This document shows positions 11,516-23,452 of a stretch of DNA of 64,000 bases, piece by piece. Source of the stretch: Mercurialis annua (Eukaryota; Streptophyta; Magnoliopsida; Malpighiales; Euphorbiaceae); assembly GCF_937616625.2 (NCBI RefSeq), contig NC_065571.1, positions 9,426,501 through 9,490,500 of the forward strand, in the 5' to 3' direction. The notes under the pieces were generated by a model. The model was given only the letters and a program-made list of their open reading frames with translations. It did not search any database and was not told where the DNA came from. A program made the position numbers and the translations under genes. Numbering within the stretch: the first letter of the stretch is position 1; every line of letters begins with the position of its first letter.

Positions 11516-13200
11516 TCAAATAGGTAAAAGGCGTTTATGGGTTGCTAAGTCAAACCACATTGTGGCTGCAAGAACCCGTACAGTATGCCATTGACAAGAA
11601 AAGAAAAAGTGACCGAAGATATGCAAGCTGAAATAATCTTGGTAGAATCCGGGAAACCCATCTGAAACATAGCCTTCTCTCCACTCGACTCTTTCGTAAG
11701 CTTTGCTCATATCCAGATTAAGCGCGATCGACCCCAATCTGCCCTGAGACCGCTTGGCCATAGAATGAAACAACTCAAAAGCAATCAGCGCATTGTCAGC
11801 ACAAAAGCACTTTGCGATTCATGAATCAAACTCGATAAAACTCTTTTTAATCTATTAACGATCACCTTATCTATTAATTTATACACAGCGTTGCACAAAC
11901 TAATAGGCCTAAGATCTTTCATAGACTCTGGAGATGATTTTTTAGGGGTAAGAGTTAACAAAAGTATGATTCCTATTCATACGCATCTCCCTGACTGTAA
12001 AAAATTAAGAACACACTTCACCATATTTTTGCCAATAATATGTCAGTGTCAACTGTAAAAAAGAGGGGGCGTACCATCGGGACCTGGCGCCTTTGTAGGA
12101 CTCATCTGCTTAAGGGCCACGGTAATCACATGTGCATAGAATGGTGACTGTAAATCGGCTACTTACCTGCTCAATGGATAGGCGAGAATCACAGCAGTCA
12201 ATAACCTCCTCTTGATTTGTAGGGTTGGATGAAGTGAAGAGCTTCTAAAAGTACTCAGAGATGACCTCTGAAACAGCCTCGCCTGAGCGCCAATTACCTA
12301 GAACATCTCGAATCCATTGAATAGTGTTGGTTTTCTTCATGTTAGAAAAGCTTTATGATGAAAGAATTTAGTTTGCAATCACCATTTCTAAGCCAATCCA
12401 CTCTAGAGCGTTGTTTCTGCATTGTTTCCTCTATATAAAGCAACTTGTCCATCTCAAAATTCAGAGAGCAAATAGCTTGAGTTGTAGCGTTAGACAACAA
12501 TTCATCTTGCAATGTCTTTAGAGCAGCCATTTTATCCTTTATTTTGCGGCGAACACAACCGATATTATGGATAGCCTAGGACTTGAAATTTTCCCTACAT
12601 GACACGATCTTCTCCATAAAGCCAGCATTCACGTCAACAGCTTGGTGCCACGATGAAGCCACCACTCTTTCAAACTGCTCATGAGACATCCATATTTTTT
12701 TCAAAACGATTCGGTTTCAGAGCCTTAGGAATAGCGTAGTTCAGTGTGTTAATATAAATTAGACAGTGATCAGACCTCTGCCTTGCTAGATGGTGAACTC
12801 TCCAACCCCAATACATTTCCTGCCATTTTGAATTACCTAGAAATCTGTCAAGACGGGCTTGTATATTCTGATCCGCAGCATGCATATTCGACCAAGTAAA
12901 AGCAGCTCCTCCGTACCCCAAATCATCAACCTTACAGTCATTAATAGCACCTCTGAAACCACCAATCTCTCTTTGGTCTCTAAGCGGACCCTCAAGCTTC
13001 TCCGAATGAAAACATGTTAAAGTCACCAAATAGAAGCAGCGGTTTATCAATATTCATGCAAACTCGCCGAATAAGATCACAAGTTAGACTCTTGTTATTA
13101 TTCTCGGGCCAGCTGTATATGCCAACACCAATTCACTTCAGATTCACCACCTCATAAAAGGCAGTAAAAGCAATATAATTATTAGAGATATAAAAAATAT
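11516..13200 (-). pseudogene. LINE ORF2 remnant (endonuclease, partial RT)
   Basis: Read on the minus strand, an apurinic-type endonuclease C-terminal part is visible at 13050-12679 (DLGYGGAAFTWSN, RLDRFLGN, SDHCLIYINT), the linker at 12530-12342 (QRSRVDWLRNGDCKLNSF), and the RT fragment ALNLDMSKAYERVEW at 11773-11516. These are standard L1 ORF2 motifs in standard order. Frames are broken between them and the C-terminal RT half is missing, replaced by the LTR fragment. Confidence 0.8.
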
Positions 13201-13599
13201 CAAGAATAATGGATTTTTTTTTCATAATAGAACTAGTCCACCTTTACGACCAACACAATCGACTAAAAAAGAATTAAAAAATTGAAACTTCCTTTTAACA
13301 GATACTAACTCACTCTCGACAAGCTTTGTGTCCATTTAAAAGAAAAATTCCTGGGCATTATTAGTAACAACAAAATTAAGAACATGTATCGTCCAAGGAT
13401 TCCCCGCAACTTGGAGGGTCCAACTGAGGAGCTTTATTGCTTTCGGTGAGACTGCTTAACAGTCCCTACCGATATCTCAAAGTTGTCAAACCTATCCAAT
13501 AATCCATCTTTAACTTTCTTTGAGAAAAGATTATCTGGATCGATCGAAATTTGGGCCTCAATGAGTGATCTTTTCAAAATATCACTCCCAACATTTCTC

Positions 13600-14720
13600 T
13601 GTCCTTTGCTACGTCCAAGTACTCCTTTTCATAGATTTTTCGGCCCGCTTTAAGTTTGCACCATTATCGTTGTATAGATCAGTGAGCTCAAAAATCTGAA
13701 TTGTATGTTGTATTTGTGACATATTAATGTCCACAAAACCATCTCCTGTAGATTCCCTGAAGTTGTTGTTTTCAGTCAGGACAATCAATTTTTTTAGAAC
13801 CCCTTTGCCCTTATCATTTTGGGCGGCAGTGTTTTTTGCATTTCTAATGTCCGCAATGGCCATTCTGTCACATTCGTCTCATCTGGTTTAGATTCACAAT
13901 CTAACGAGGTATGATCGAGGAGACCACAGCAATAGTTCTGAATTCTTTTGTATTTGAACAAAAAATGTTCTCTAATCAGATTAATGATCTTCGTTCCTCT
14001 AATCAATGGTTTCGTAGTATCAATCATCACACGGACTCTGCTGAATCTGCTCCAATGTCCGTCTGTATTGTCACTCCACTCAATAACTCTCCCCACCTTT
14101 CCTTAGATCTTAGTAATAGCTGCTTTCTCGCGATAATTAAGAGGTAACTCATAGATTCGAAGCCAGAACGGGGAGCACTAGTAAACCATATTGTTGGGCT
14201 GCATGTTACCAACCATAAGTTCGAAAATAATTAGCTGTTTATCAAAGTGCCACGGTGCTTCGTGTAAAACCTTAGATTTATCAGTCGTTGTATGAAATTC
14301 ACAAACAAACAAGTTACTACAAATATCTCTCATATCAAAATTCTTAGCCAGTTTGCAAGCGCTCGTAAGCGTGTTTCTCATGTGAATAAGATTATATGGT
14401 TTCTTTGTTAGGGGTTTTTAAACTAGGCTTAGGTTAGCTTTTATCTCTAAAGTATCATCAATCACGTCCTCAAGGTTTATGGATGTGCACTCATTTTCTA
14501 TAAGACTCAGGTTAGCGCACATATGAGCCAGGTCCCAGTCCATAACTACCACAACAGCATAGATAAGGAAAGGAAACGAAAACCAGAAGCAAGGGCAAAT
14601 AAACGGAATACTGGTCCGAGGAATCTCTAAGCAGAAGAGGTAAAAAAAAACCCTAATCCTAGGTAGGCCTAAGGTAGAGAGAGACACTCCATTTAGGGAG
14701 AGAGTGTTCACAAAGGGACC
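13600..14720 (-). pseudogene. LINE ORF1 remnant (DUF4283 / zinc-knuckle type)
   Basis: A probable start is MDWDLAHMCANLSLIENE (about 14540), typical of plant L1 ORF1. Downstream come the DUF4283-like core (KVLHEAPWHFDKQLIIFEL, 14270-14220) and a CCHC_4-like knuckle (RIQNYCCGLLDHTSLDC, about 13940-13890). The frame is interrupted at least twice. The product would be the RNA-binding protein of the LINE. The region upstream to 14720 reads like its 5' UTR (CTCTCTCCCTAAATGGAG on the minus strand). Confidence 0.7.
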
Positions 14721-14858
14721 TATTGAGTTTTCTTATTCAGGCATTAATGTTTTTGGAAGCATTGATTTTGTTTTATTTTTTGAAATTGTGGCTAGTTTAG
14801 CTATTTTTATTTTGGCTTGAGGGGCTACTGGCTTGCAATCTCTTTTGCTTCTCTTTGC

Positions 14859-16138
14859 GGCTAATAATCACCCACGGCCCCTGACTTTAGGGGTATCTTA
14901 CGCTAAACCCCCTGATCTAAAAAAAGCTGCCGTAAACCCCCTAAACTTTACCTAATGATCAGCTAAACCCCTTTTACCCTAAAACCGCCCCAAAAAACCG
15001 CCCCAAGCTCTTTATTTTTTCAAAAATACCTAAAATACCCCTAAGGTCAATAACAAAAACCAAACCAACCTAATCTAACCAAATCTAAAATCATTCACCT
15101 AACCAAATCAGATATAAACCATCCAAATGATACTTAAATCACCAATCAACTCAATTAAATCAAACCATCCAACCGAAACTTTCACCCGCCGCCGCCGGTT
15201 TTTTCCGGCCACCACCGTCCATTGCCGGAAAAAAAATTATCCAAATAATAACTCCTTTAATTTTAAAAAATAATAATTATTATTTTTAATTTAATTTTTT
15301 TTTTTTAAAATTAATTTAAACCCACCGCGGTGGGTCTGCTCACCGGAGAGCAGACCCACCACGGTGGGTCTGCTGTGCAGCAGACCCACCGGCCGGTGGG
15401 TCTGCTCTGTGCAGCAGACCCACCGGCGTGGGTCTGCTGCAAAGAGCAGACCCACCACGGGTCTGCTCTTTGAAGCAGACCCACGGTGGGTCTGCTATTT
15501 GCAGCAGACCCACCGGCGCCGGTGGGTCTGCTGCAAAGAGCAGACCCACCGCGGGTCTGCTCTTTGTAGCAGACCCGCGGTGGGTCTGCTCTTTGCAGCA
15601 GACCCACCGGCGCGGTGGATCTGCTGCAAAGAGCAGACCCACCGTGGGTCTGCTTCAAAGAGCAGACCCGTGGTGGGTCTGCTCTTTGCAGCAGACCCAC
15701 GCCGGTGGGTCTGCTGCACAGAGCAGACCCACCGGCCGGTGGGTCTGCTGCACAGCAGACCCACCGCGGTGGGTCTGCTCTCCGGTGAGCAGACCCACCG
15801 CGGTGGGTCTGCTCACCGGCATGAATTAAAAAAAGTATTTTTTTTTATTTTTTTATTTAAATTAAAAATAATTATTTATTTAATTTTTAAATAAATTTAG
15901 GTTTGATTAGATTTGTTTGGTTTGATTTGATTGGGTCGGTTTTAAGTGTGGTTAGATTGAAGTTGTCTGGTTTGTTTGTATTTATTTACAGTTTTGAAGG
16001 GTATTTTGGTCAATTTATGCGAAAAGGGGTTTAGCGAGCGCCGCCACAAAGATTAGGGGGTTTACTGATCGTTTTTTTTTATCAGGGGGTTTGTCGTAAG
16101 GTACCCCTAAAGTCAGGGGCCGTGGGTGATTATTAGCC
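14859..16138. mobile_element. Foldback element C (Mutator-like TSD, palindromic core)
   Basis: This 1280-bp element has ends GGCTAATAATCACCCACGGC and its exact reverse complement. The match goes on through CCCCTGACTTTAGGGGTA, and the arms show spaced CCCC blocks. The target duplication TCTCTTTGC (9 bp) is perfect at 14850-14858 and 16139-16147, which points to the Mutator superfamily. There is no transposase. The core at 15321-15820 is described separately. A fragment of the same TIR family lies at 20498-20535. Confidence 0.88.
15321..15820. repeat. Palindrome array (CAGACCCACC / GGTGGGTCTG) in element C
   Basis: About 500 bp of GC-rich DNA consists almost wholly of the 8-12-bp half-sites CAGACCCACC and GGTGGGTCTG, separated by alternating spacers such as TGCAAAGAG and CTCTTTGCAG. 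The array is also globally palindromic around about 15570: its first half is nearly the reverse complement of its second half. Both strands therefore give nearly the same translation, and open frames here are artefacts, not genes. The RNA would form a hairpin of nested hairpins. Confidence 0.9.
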
Positions 16139-16203
16139 TCTCTTTGCCATTCCATATTCTTTTGATTGTGCTAATATATCAATCATTTACACACAAAAAA
16201 AAC

Positions 16204-16954
16204 AGTCGATATTTTTGTCCTAGAAAATTGATAAGCACAAAACCTTAAATTATTTCATAAAAATAAAAATTAATTTTTATATTTTTAATATTTAAAAATG
16301 TAAGTAAATTTAATGTAAACAACTTAGAAATTTTAAATTTTAAAACAATGAGATTATATAATTTGTACATTTTCTTAATTTTGTATTTACTTAAATAAAT
16401 GATGTTTTAAGTTTTTTGGGTTTTCTTGCTTCAAATTAATTATAATACACTTTAACTTTACGAATATATTGAATTGAAATATGTATATTTTTTCCAATGT
16501 ATTGTTTTTTTTATCTATTTTTACGGTATTCCGTACTTATTATATATACATCATATCTTATTTTGTTGTATCACATATCTCAATGTCATTTTACGCAACT
16601 TAGCAAATTAAAAGACAAATAAAAAGTTATTAGATATGAATAGTGAGAGTGTCACGGGGGAGGGGAGAGAAGTCTTTCAAGGACCCAGCTTCGTAGACAT
16701 GATTTCCTGGAAGAGAAAGAATAGAATCAAGGAGTATACCTGATTCGAGCTACTAGGCCAGGACAAGAGGAGAGGAACTTTTTTAAGAAAGAATATAATT
16801 TAAATAAAATATTATATCAAGACAGTATAAATGCAAATCCATAGCAATCCAATCTTAAAAAAAATTAACTTAAACTACATTACATATATTTTTATCAAAA
16901 TGGTTACGAATTTTAATTGAAATAATAAACACTAAATGAAGATTTATTTCATAG
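16204..16954. other. Intergenic region, 3' side of BURP gene 1
   Basis: AT-rich. A less AT-rich stretch at 16640-16790 (GTGTCACGGGGGAGGGG and following) looks unlike its surroundings, but I cannot assign it. No gene seen. Confidence 0.4.
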
Positions 16955-18950
16955 TTAAGTAGACACCCAAACAATTGTATCACTTTTAAGAAGAAAGTGA
17001 CAAATTGGAGGACCTCCTGGCTTCACATTCAGAACATGGAAGGCAAAATGGTTAGGGTTCCAAGCTAATGTATCAAAGTGACAAACAACAATTGCTTTAG
17101 CTTTGGATCCATCATCGCCAACAATTGGAACCCTATAAGCCTTTGTGGCATTAGTTGCATGGCAATAAAATACAGCATATTTATATCTTTGTTTGTGACA
17201 TACTATCTGCTTGTCTCCTATCATTTTTATACCCTTTGAAATAGTATATTCTTGCTTCTTGTTCTCTTCTTCTATCTCGTTCGAAAATGTCCTAACTTTC
17301 GAGCCAAGCTTGGCGGTAACAAAATCGACTAGTGATTCGAATGACGTAGCACAATATTTGTCTTCTCCTGTAATGTTTGGTGCTTCACATTCTTCAATTG
17401 TTTGTTTTATGATCTCAGCTTCTTTTGATTTAGGTTCTATTGAAAAATAATCTAAAATTTCTTGTGATTTGTTGCTCGAGAAGGGTACGGAATCAGCAAT
17501 TTTACGAGGCAAGAATTTGGATCCTTTTAGGAATTTAGTGAAACTAAGTTTCATCCTTTTATTAGGATGAAAATTGTTGTATAAAAAGTATATAGTAGTT
17601 TCGTTGTAGATGTCTGCTAATGATGCTTCACTATACCTTGATATATAGTGGAAATTCGCTTGCTTTGATACAAGAATATCCTTTGAATCTGCAAATCTAC
17701 TTTTGATTCCTGTATATTCTGCGAAATAAAAAACAATAATATATTTTTTATATCGCTCGAAAATTTGTCAAGTATTTTATTTTGGCATATTTTTATTTCT
17801 TAAACCTTTTGAAAATCTAACTTGTAATTTTTTTTATGAATAAAAATATATTGAGGCCATAAGAAATGGCAAACACCAAAAACCAAAACGACAAGTTTTC
17901 GAACATAAGAGACACCCTTAAAGTGGCGCACTAAAGGCTATGGCTGCCAGAATAGGCAACAATCTAACTTGTATTTATAGTATATTTTTACAAAAGATAG
18001 TATTATTTAATTGTTTCGTGATTGGCATTTCCGTCTTTAGATTTCTATATTTCAGTGCCACATAACCCAATTGTGTTATTGAAAATTTATTTTATATATC
18101 TATAACTATGACCAAATTAACAGAAATGCCCGTAAAAAAATAATTTGATGACATTCAAATCTCTCAATTTTATAAATCATGACAATTATATTAAGCAGTA
18201 AATAATAAAGATGAATAAATAGTTAACTAAGCTTTATGATAAATAAGTTCATAATTAAAAAACAAGCTATAAAATTTACATATTATTCTTAAAATATTTT
18301 TATTATTTTAACAAATTTTATAAAAACATATCCAGATATGGACTAATTTAACATAAAAAAAAATAACTCGTAAAATGAATTGTATATTAATTTTATCAAT
18401 TAGACTCTTATTTTTTTACTTTTTGGATATAGTTATCACTGATAAAATTGACGCACTAGACTCTCAAATTATTTGTTAAGAACATTTCTTTTAATTTAGT
18501 CATAGTTGTTGATATATAAAATCACTCGTTCTTGTATCATCAAAAAACTTCTCATAAATTTTATCTATTATTAGTACTTATTATTTGTCATCTAATCTTC
18601 ATTTGAATTCTTAAAATTTACTTAGTAATTCCAACAATAGCAAATGGAAGAGAGAAAAAAAAAAAGGAAAACACAAAGGAGAAGATCCAAACTAACCTGG
18701 AAGCAAAAGTTCTCTTAGAGCTTTGGGTAAAGGAATGTTTGGTAATTTGGATTTCCAATAAACTTCTTCTGGTAGAGCATCCATAGCAAGCTGCAATTAT
18801 TTTGGTAATGAAAATTGTTTTAGATTCTTCCATTAGTACAATATTAACATCAAATTCCATAATTTTATTTGTTTAAAGAAAATAATCAAAGATTAGTATG
18901 CTCACAGCTGCAAAGGATAAAGCAAAAATGAAAAGGAGATGAAACTTCAT
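16955..18950 (-). CDS. BURP-domain protein gene 1
   Basis: Three exons: 18950-18906, 18790-18697 and 17718-16955 (45+94+764 nt = 300 residues plus stop). Introns are 115 and 978 bp, all GT-AG, and phases close exactly. Exon 1 encodes a signal peptide (MKFHLLFIFALSFAA), so the product enters the secretory pathway. Exon 2 holds the BURP-family linker LPEEVYWKSKLPNIPLPKAL. Exon 3 holds the C-terminal BURP domain with VCH-X10-CH-X25-CH-X25-CH, the full family pattern. Plant BURP proteins are apoplastic or vacuolar; some are stress-induced (RD22-like) and some are copper-dependent peptide cyclases using the CH residues. No known core-peptide repeat is visible, so the subfamily is open. Compared with its paralogues it has an extra Leu near the C-terminus and a 4-codon shorter exon 2. 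Intron 2 holds a small retroposon (17827-17960). Confidence 0.93.
17827..17960 (-). mobile_element. Short retroposed fragment in BURP1 intron 2
   Basis: A 134-bp insert with a poly-T at its left end (poly-A on the minus strand), flanked by a 13-bp direct repeat AATCTAACTTGTA at 17814-17826 and 17961-17973. This is the mark of target-primed retroposition of a SINE or a 5'-truncated LINE. No tRNA-like A/B boxes were recognised. Confidence 0.7.
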
Positions 18951-19413
18951 GTTTACTCCTCTTCAGTTGACAGATTGAATTATGTGGCCAAACCTCTTAA
19001 AAAGAAAATATATGTCATCAACTAGTCAATTAGTGTAGCATTTTTTAATTACAACAATTATTGTAACTCCTCTTCTACATTCTTGATTAAGCGCAACGGT
19101 TTTGTCACATTATTCATATAATAAACTAATGAGTCGACGTTTGTAATGTTACAACATTCAATGATAAAAAAAATAAAATAATGATCGGATATTCTAATAG
19201 TTATTAACTTGTTATAAAAATAACATGTCACGGTTGATGTGAGGAATAATGATCACCCTTTAGAAGACAATTTCTATGTCAAAATTTGTCAAATATATGT
19301 AAATAAAAAATTAGTAGTTTAGTTTAGTCCAACAATTTTTCAATTTGTCAATTATATTAAAAATATTAATAAAAAATCAAATCTGAATGATAAAAAAGGA
19401 TATATATTTTAAT
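18951..19413. other. Upstream region of BURP gene 1
   Basis: This 463-bp AT-rich stretch should contain the BURP1 promoter. A possible TATA-like ACATATATTTTC (minus) lies about 55-65 bases upstream of the ATG. No other motif can be defended. Confidence 0.4.
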
Positions 19414-20390
19414 CGAATAAATGATCAATTCACCCTCTCAATTTGGCACGAAATATCAAATGAGTCATTTTGGACGGTTTTGGGTCAAACAGACCCGCAA
19501 TTTGTGTTTTTCGCTCAAATCAGTACCTCTGACACAAAAACTCCCAAAAAATAGAGTGAGATTACTAAACCCAAAAATTAATCCTAATTAATTACAAATT
19601 AATTCTAATTAAACACAATTAAAATTATAATAATTAACACTAATTAAACCTAATTAAACACCTAAGCCTAATCTAACACTCGCAACCGCCGGACACCTTC
19701 ACCCCCACCTGAAGTTACGCTGGCGACCGACCATCTTGTTCTCAGTGTGACTCAGAACGAGATCTGTTCTCAGTCACACTGAGAAAAAATATGTTCATTG
19801 ATAACAAATTTATTCTCAGAGAACATATTTATTCTCAATGTGACGGAGAACAGATTTATTCTCAGTGTGACTGAGAACAAATCGTTCTCAGTCAATTGAG
19901 AACAGATCCGTTCTCGTCTGAGAACCTGTCTGTTCTCAGACGAGAACGTATCTGTTCTCAGTGACTGAGAACAATGATAAGGACATTGGCGGGGGCGATG
20001 GCGGAAGAGTCCGGTGGAAGAGAAGAAGTAGGGAGAAAATGGAGGAATCCAGTGGAAGAGAATTAAGAGGGAAGAAGAAGATAAAAAGGGAAAAAAGATC
20101 CCTAAACTTTTATTAAAAAATAGAAAAATTATTGAATTATTAAAATTATAAAGACATAATTGAAATTTAAAAAATATGAAGGATTAATTTAAAAGATAAA
20201 TAAATATTAAGGATCTTTTTAAATTTTTTTCATTTTTTATGGAGAGTGTAACTCACTTGCTGGAGTGAGAGTGGGGAGGGGCTGATTTGAGCGAAAAATG
20301 CAAGTTGCGTGTTTGTTTCACCCAAAACCGTTCAAAATAACTCATTTGATATTTCGTGGCAAGCTGAAGGGGTGAATTGATCCTTTGTTC
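19414..20390. mobile_element. Foldback element D (same family as A)
   Basis: TIRs: left CGAATAAATGATCAATTCAC, right (reverse complement) GAACAAAGGATCAATTCACC. The inverted arms continue through ACGAAATATCAAATGAG and ACGGTTTTGGGT. A 9-bp duplication TATTTTAAT lies at 19405-19413 and 20391-20399, which is Mutator-like. The core (19735-19975) is an array of GTTCTCAG/CTGAGAAC palindromes with short spacers. Non-coding. Confidence 0.85.
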
Positions 20391-20497
20391 TATTTTAATT
20401 TCTTAATTTATTTTTATAATAAAGTAATCCACAATTAAAAGAAAGTCACAGATTTTAAACGTTACTGACCTATTCTTATTATATTTATGTTATTACC

Positions 20498-20535
20498 GGC
20501 TAATAATAACTCATGGCCCCTGACCTTTGGGGTTC
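20498..20535 (+). repeat. Isolated terminal fragment of element C family
   Basis: GGCTAATAATAACTCATGGC followed by CCCTGACCTTTGGGGT matches the element C terminus with a few changes. No partner TIR was found nearby, so it is a decayed or truncated copy. Confidence 0.6.
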
Positions 20536-21749
20536 GATCACATGATATTACAATTTAGGACTTATTTCTTGTATATTTTTTTATCTTTTTGAGTTCAAAT
20601 TGCTTATTATTATGCTTGAGTTGTTTCAGGGCATAATATGCAAGAATGAAGTGTTTCAAAGCATAACCGAGTTTGTCGGAGCATCGGGGCAAACCGGGAG
20701 TCAAGCGAGATGGAATCGAGATAAATATGGCCTCCCCAAATACTATAATTAAAGTCATTCAAGTTTTCATATTGCTTGTCGTGGCAATCTTGTAATTTGG
20801 GACTCTTCTCAACCAAAAAATCAATCGACTTCCCAATGATCTTGAGTATATAAAACAAAATTACACCTTAGGGCATTTTTCATTGTCAAACTCGATCTAC
20901 TATGAGAAGACAAACCTTTCGATCGTCTTGCTCTGATGCAAAATGTTGAGTTTAATTTGGAAGACTTAATGAATAAATTAACAAATAATATAACTGGAAT
21001 GCAGCAAAACAAGAGTTTTTACGTTAACTAACAAAAGGTGCACAACACTTTCTAACTTTCTTCTATTTAAAGATTGAGTAAAGAAAAATAATAAAATATA
21101 AGGACTAAACGAAGAAAAAAAAACATTTTAGGGACAAAGCAAAAAAAGGGATAAATTACAGGGACGAAAAAGAAACGCATTAAAAATGAAGTAAAGAAAA
21201 ATTATAAATTACATAGACTTTACAGTAGGTTATGCCCTGAGAGAAAAAAAAAAACTCGATATTTACCTTTTTAATGATTTAAGGACATTTTTAAAATTTA
21301 TCAAAAAAAGATCAATTTTAAATTATTTTGGCAAGTTATAGGCTAGCATCACTATCTAGTGTCATTTTATTGATTAAAATCAATCAACAACGATATCGTT
21401 TAAAGAAAAATGTGCTTGGATCACAAAAATTGAAAATTTAAACTTATTTTATGCTAAATGTAAAAATTATGGTTAAATTGCACAAAATGTGAAATGTGCA
21501 ATTTTTTTTTTTTTTTGCAAATATCTCTTAGTAATAACTTTAATTATGTAGTAAAATAATTATTTTAATATTGTTGTATTGAGTTTATATGGTAAATTTA
21601 ATAAATTTTCGACATAAAAAATTTTAAAATTTAAAGAGGAGGTGATGATACTTGCTGTAGTCATGGAAAGTAATGCTTTGAATTCATTTGTTGATTTTTC
21701 TAAAGTAGGATTAAATTAAAAACAATAAACGCGTCTTCAATAACATATA
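20536..21749. other. Unassigned intergenic DNA
   Basis: A less AT-rich stretch at 20630-20960 has broken minus-strand frames without recognisable domains. It may be remnant mobile DNA. The remainder is A/T-rich with no feature I can support. Confidence 0.35.
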
Positions 21750-22011
21750 CTCCCTCCGTCTCGTTTAAGAAGGGACAAATGACTTTTTCACATAGATTAA
21801 GAAAGCATTAATTACTATAGTACTTTCTTATTTTATCCCTATTTATGATAGTGTTGTATTTTATATATAGACTAATAGTCATTAATTATGGAAAGAGAAA
21901 ATGGGGTAAAAAAGGAAAATTTATATAAATTGACACAAAAAATACGATATGACTTTTTTAAGTGGGACAAATAAAAATGAGATATGTCTCTTCTTAAATG
22001 GGACGGGGGAG
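21750..22011. mobile_element. Stowaway-like MITE 2
   Basis: The 262-bp element has ends CTCCCTCCGTCTCGTTTAAG and (reverse complement) CTCCCCCGTCCCATTTAAGA, with flanking TA dinucleotides (21748-21749, 22012-22013). Non-coding. Confidence 0.9.
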
Positions 22012-22488
22012 TAATATATATGAAACACATAGGAGTTTAATCACTATCAATTAAATTGAAAACAATACATTTATATAATTAAATATTTACATTTTCAATC
22101 TGCCTGTCCTTATAGTTGAAAAATTTAGCCAAAGGCGAACAATTTTGAGCCAGTGGAATTTATTCACCATCACATCAACTTTATCCAAGTGTTGGCGTGG
22201 ATGACCCGGCATTAGTTCCTACCAGCTTCTTATGAAAAAGCTATTTCACTGGAAAAATATAAGAAATTAATTAATTAAGGTTTAATCGTTAAAAAAGTCA
22301 CCAACTTATTAATTAAAATCATATTTGACCATTAGTGGCGCAAAATAATCAATCATGAATGGATCAACCTAGAACATAAGACTACAAATAAATGTATGAA
22401 AGATTGAGAACAACTGTATCTACACTTATAATAATTTAAAATTTGAATGCACACTGTTTCTCTTTATTTTATTTTATTTTTATTTTTG
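22012..22488. other. AT-rich intergenic DNA
   Basis: No gene or defined element was seen. Confidence 0.4.
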
Positions 22489-22978
22489 AGTATTGAAAAA
22501 ACAAATTCTAACATTTCATATCAGTAGCAATTAAATTTTAATATTCAAAAAGTTACAAAATAAATTCTAATTTTTTATATTTTGTAGCCTCAATTTTGAT
22601 TTCCGACCATTTTTGCGTACGTTAAATAACGAATTGCTAGATTATGGACAACGTGGCAAGACTACTAAATGCAACCTTTTTTCCAAAATTTTACTCAAAG
22701 AAATGGTGTCGTTTTAATTAAAATAAAACCGATTGATTTAAAACGAAATTAATCGTTCTTCTTCCTTCTAACATAAACACCTAACATCAAACATATCAAA
22801 CACGTTCTTCTTCTTCAAACTTGTTTTATCTCCAATTTCGGAGTCAAATTTTTTCCGGAAATTAAAATTGGCTACAAAATGCAAAAAAGAAAAAGGTTAA
22901 AATTTATTTTGTAACGTTTTAAATACTAGAATTAAATCGCTACAAACCAAAAACGTTGAAATTTATTTTGCTAATACT
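22489..22978. mobile_element. Foldback/MITE element E
   Basis: The left arm (22489-22615, with AGTATTGAAAAAACAAATTC and AAGTTACAAAATAAATTCTA) pairs with the right arm (22850-22978, GGCTACAAAATG, TTATTTTGTAACG, TTTATTTTGCTAATACT). Subrepeats of an AAATAAATTCTAA type occur inside each arm. No clear target duplication. Non-coding. Confidence 0.6.
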
Positions 22979-22984
22979 CCTTTT

Positions 22985-23440
22985 TTTATAAATGTTTGTT
23001 TATTAGCACAATTACAAAGAGTAAAAAATAAAAGAACCATATTGAATAGAGAAAAGACCCATAGGGTCATCACTTGTATTTATAGTGAACCCTTAAAATG
23101 CAATTTAAGTCCTAATTCATTAAAAAACTAGACTTCTAATCCTAAAAAAAATCAATGCCAAATAAAGGATTTAGTGTTCTAATTGAAAACCAATTGAAAA
23201 TATGAGTCATAACTCAACGATTAGCAAATAATATAGCAAAATAAATAAATAACACAAGAGATTTACGTTGTTCAGCATTAAACCGTACATCCACGGGTTA
23301 AAGAATCGGGACATCCACTAATCATTAAAAGGAGTATAAAATTGGTGGAAAACTACTAAATAGAAAACATCTTTAAAAAATAATGCTCTTAAAGAAAAAT
23401 CCACAAAATGTTATGATTAACTTATATTCCTCACATCACT
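22985..23440 (-). repeat. Possible degraded LTR fragment (copia-like)
   Basis: It contains phrases common in plant copia LTRs (GAGATTTACGTTGTTCAGC, CATCCACGGGTTAAAGAATC, TTTATAGTGAACCC). No second LTR or coding domain is linked to it. Weak call. Confidence 0.3.
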
Positions 23441-23452
23441 CGCCCTTTTTCC

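Larger units (their letters stand above)
14721..16203 (+). mobile_element. LINE 3' end with poly-A, split by foldback element C
   Basis: Plus-strand 3' UTR-like sequence (14721-14858, then 16148-16203) ends in a short poly-A after TTTACACAC. Foldback element C, with its 9-bp duplication, sits inside it. It abuts, in opposite orientation, the LINE ORF1 start at about 14720. That layout resembles a twin-primed (5'-inverted) LINE insertion. Confidence 0.45.

Noticed and set aside
10225..14720. A single intact LINE
   Set aside because: RT motifs occur on both strands and overlap in family position, so at least two LINE copies are present, both broken.
15321..15820. CRISPR-like look of regularly spaced palindromic repeats
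   Set aside because: The spacers are also repeats, the unit length varies, the array sits inside a plant transposon with TIRs, and there are no cas genes.
15311..15894. Several open frames on both strands (Cys/Arg/Thr-rich repeats) in the GC-rich core of element C
   Set aside because: They are produced by the palindrome array, give the same sequence from both strands, and have no start context or conserved domain.
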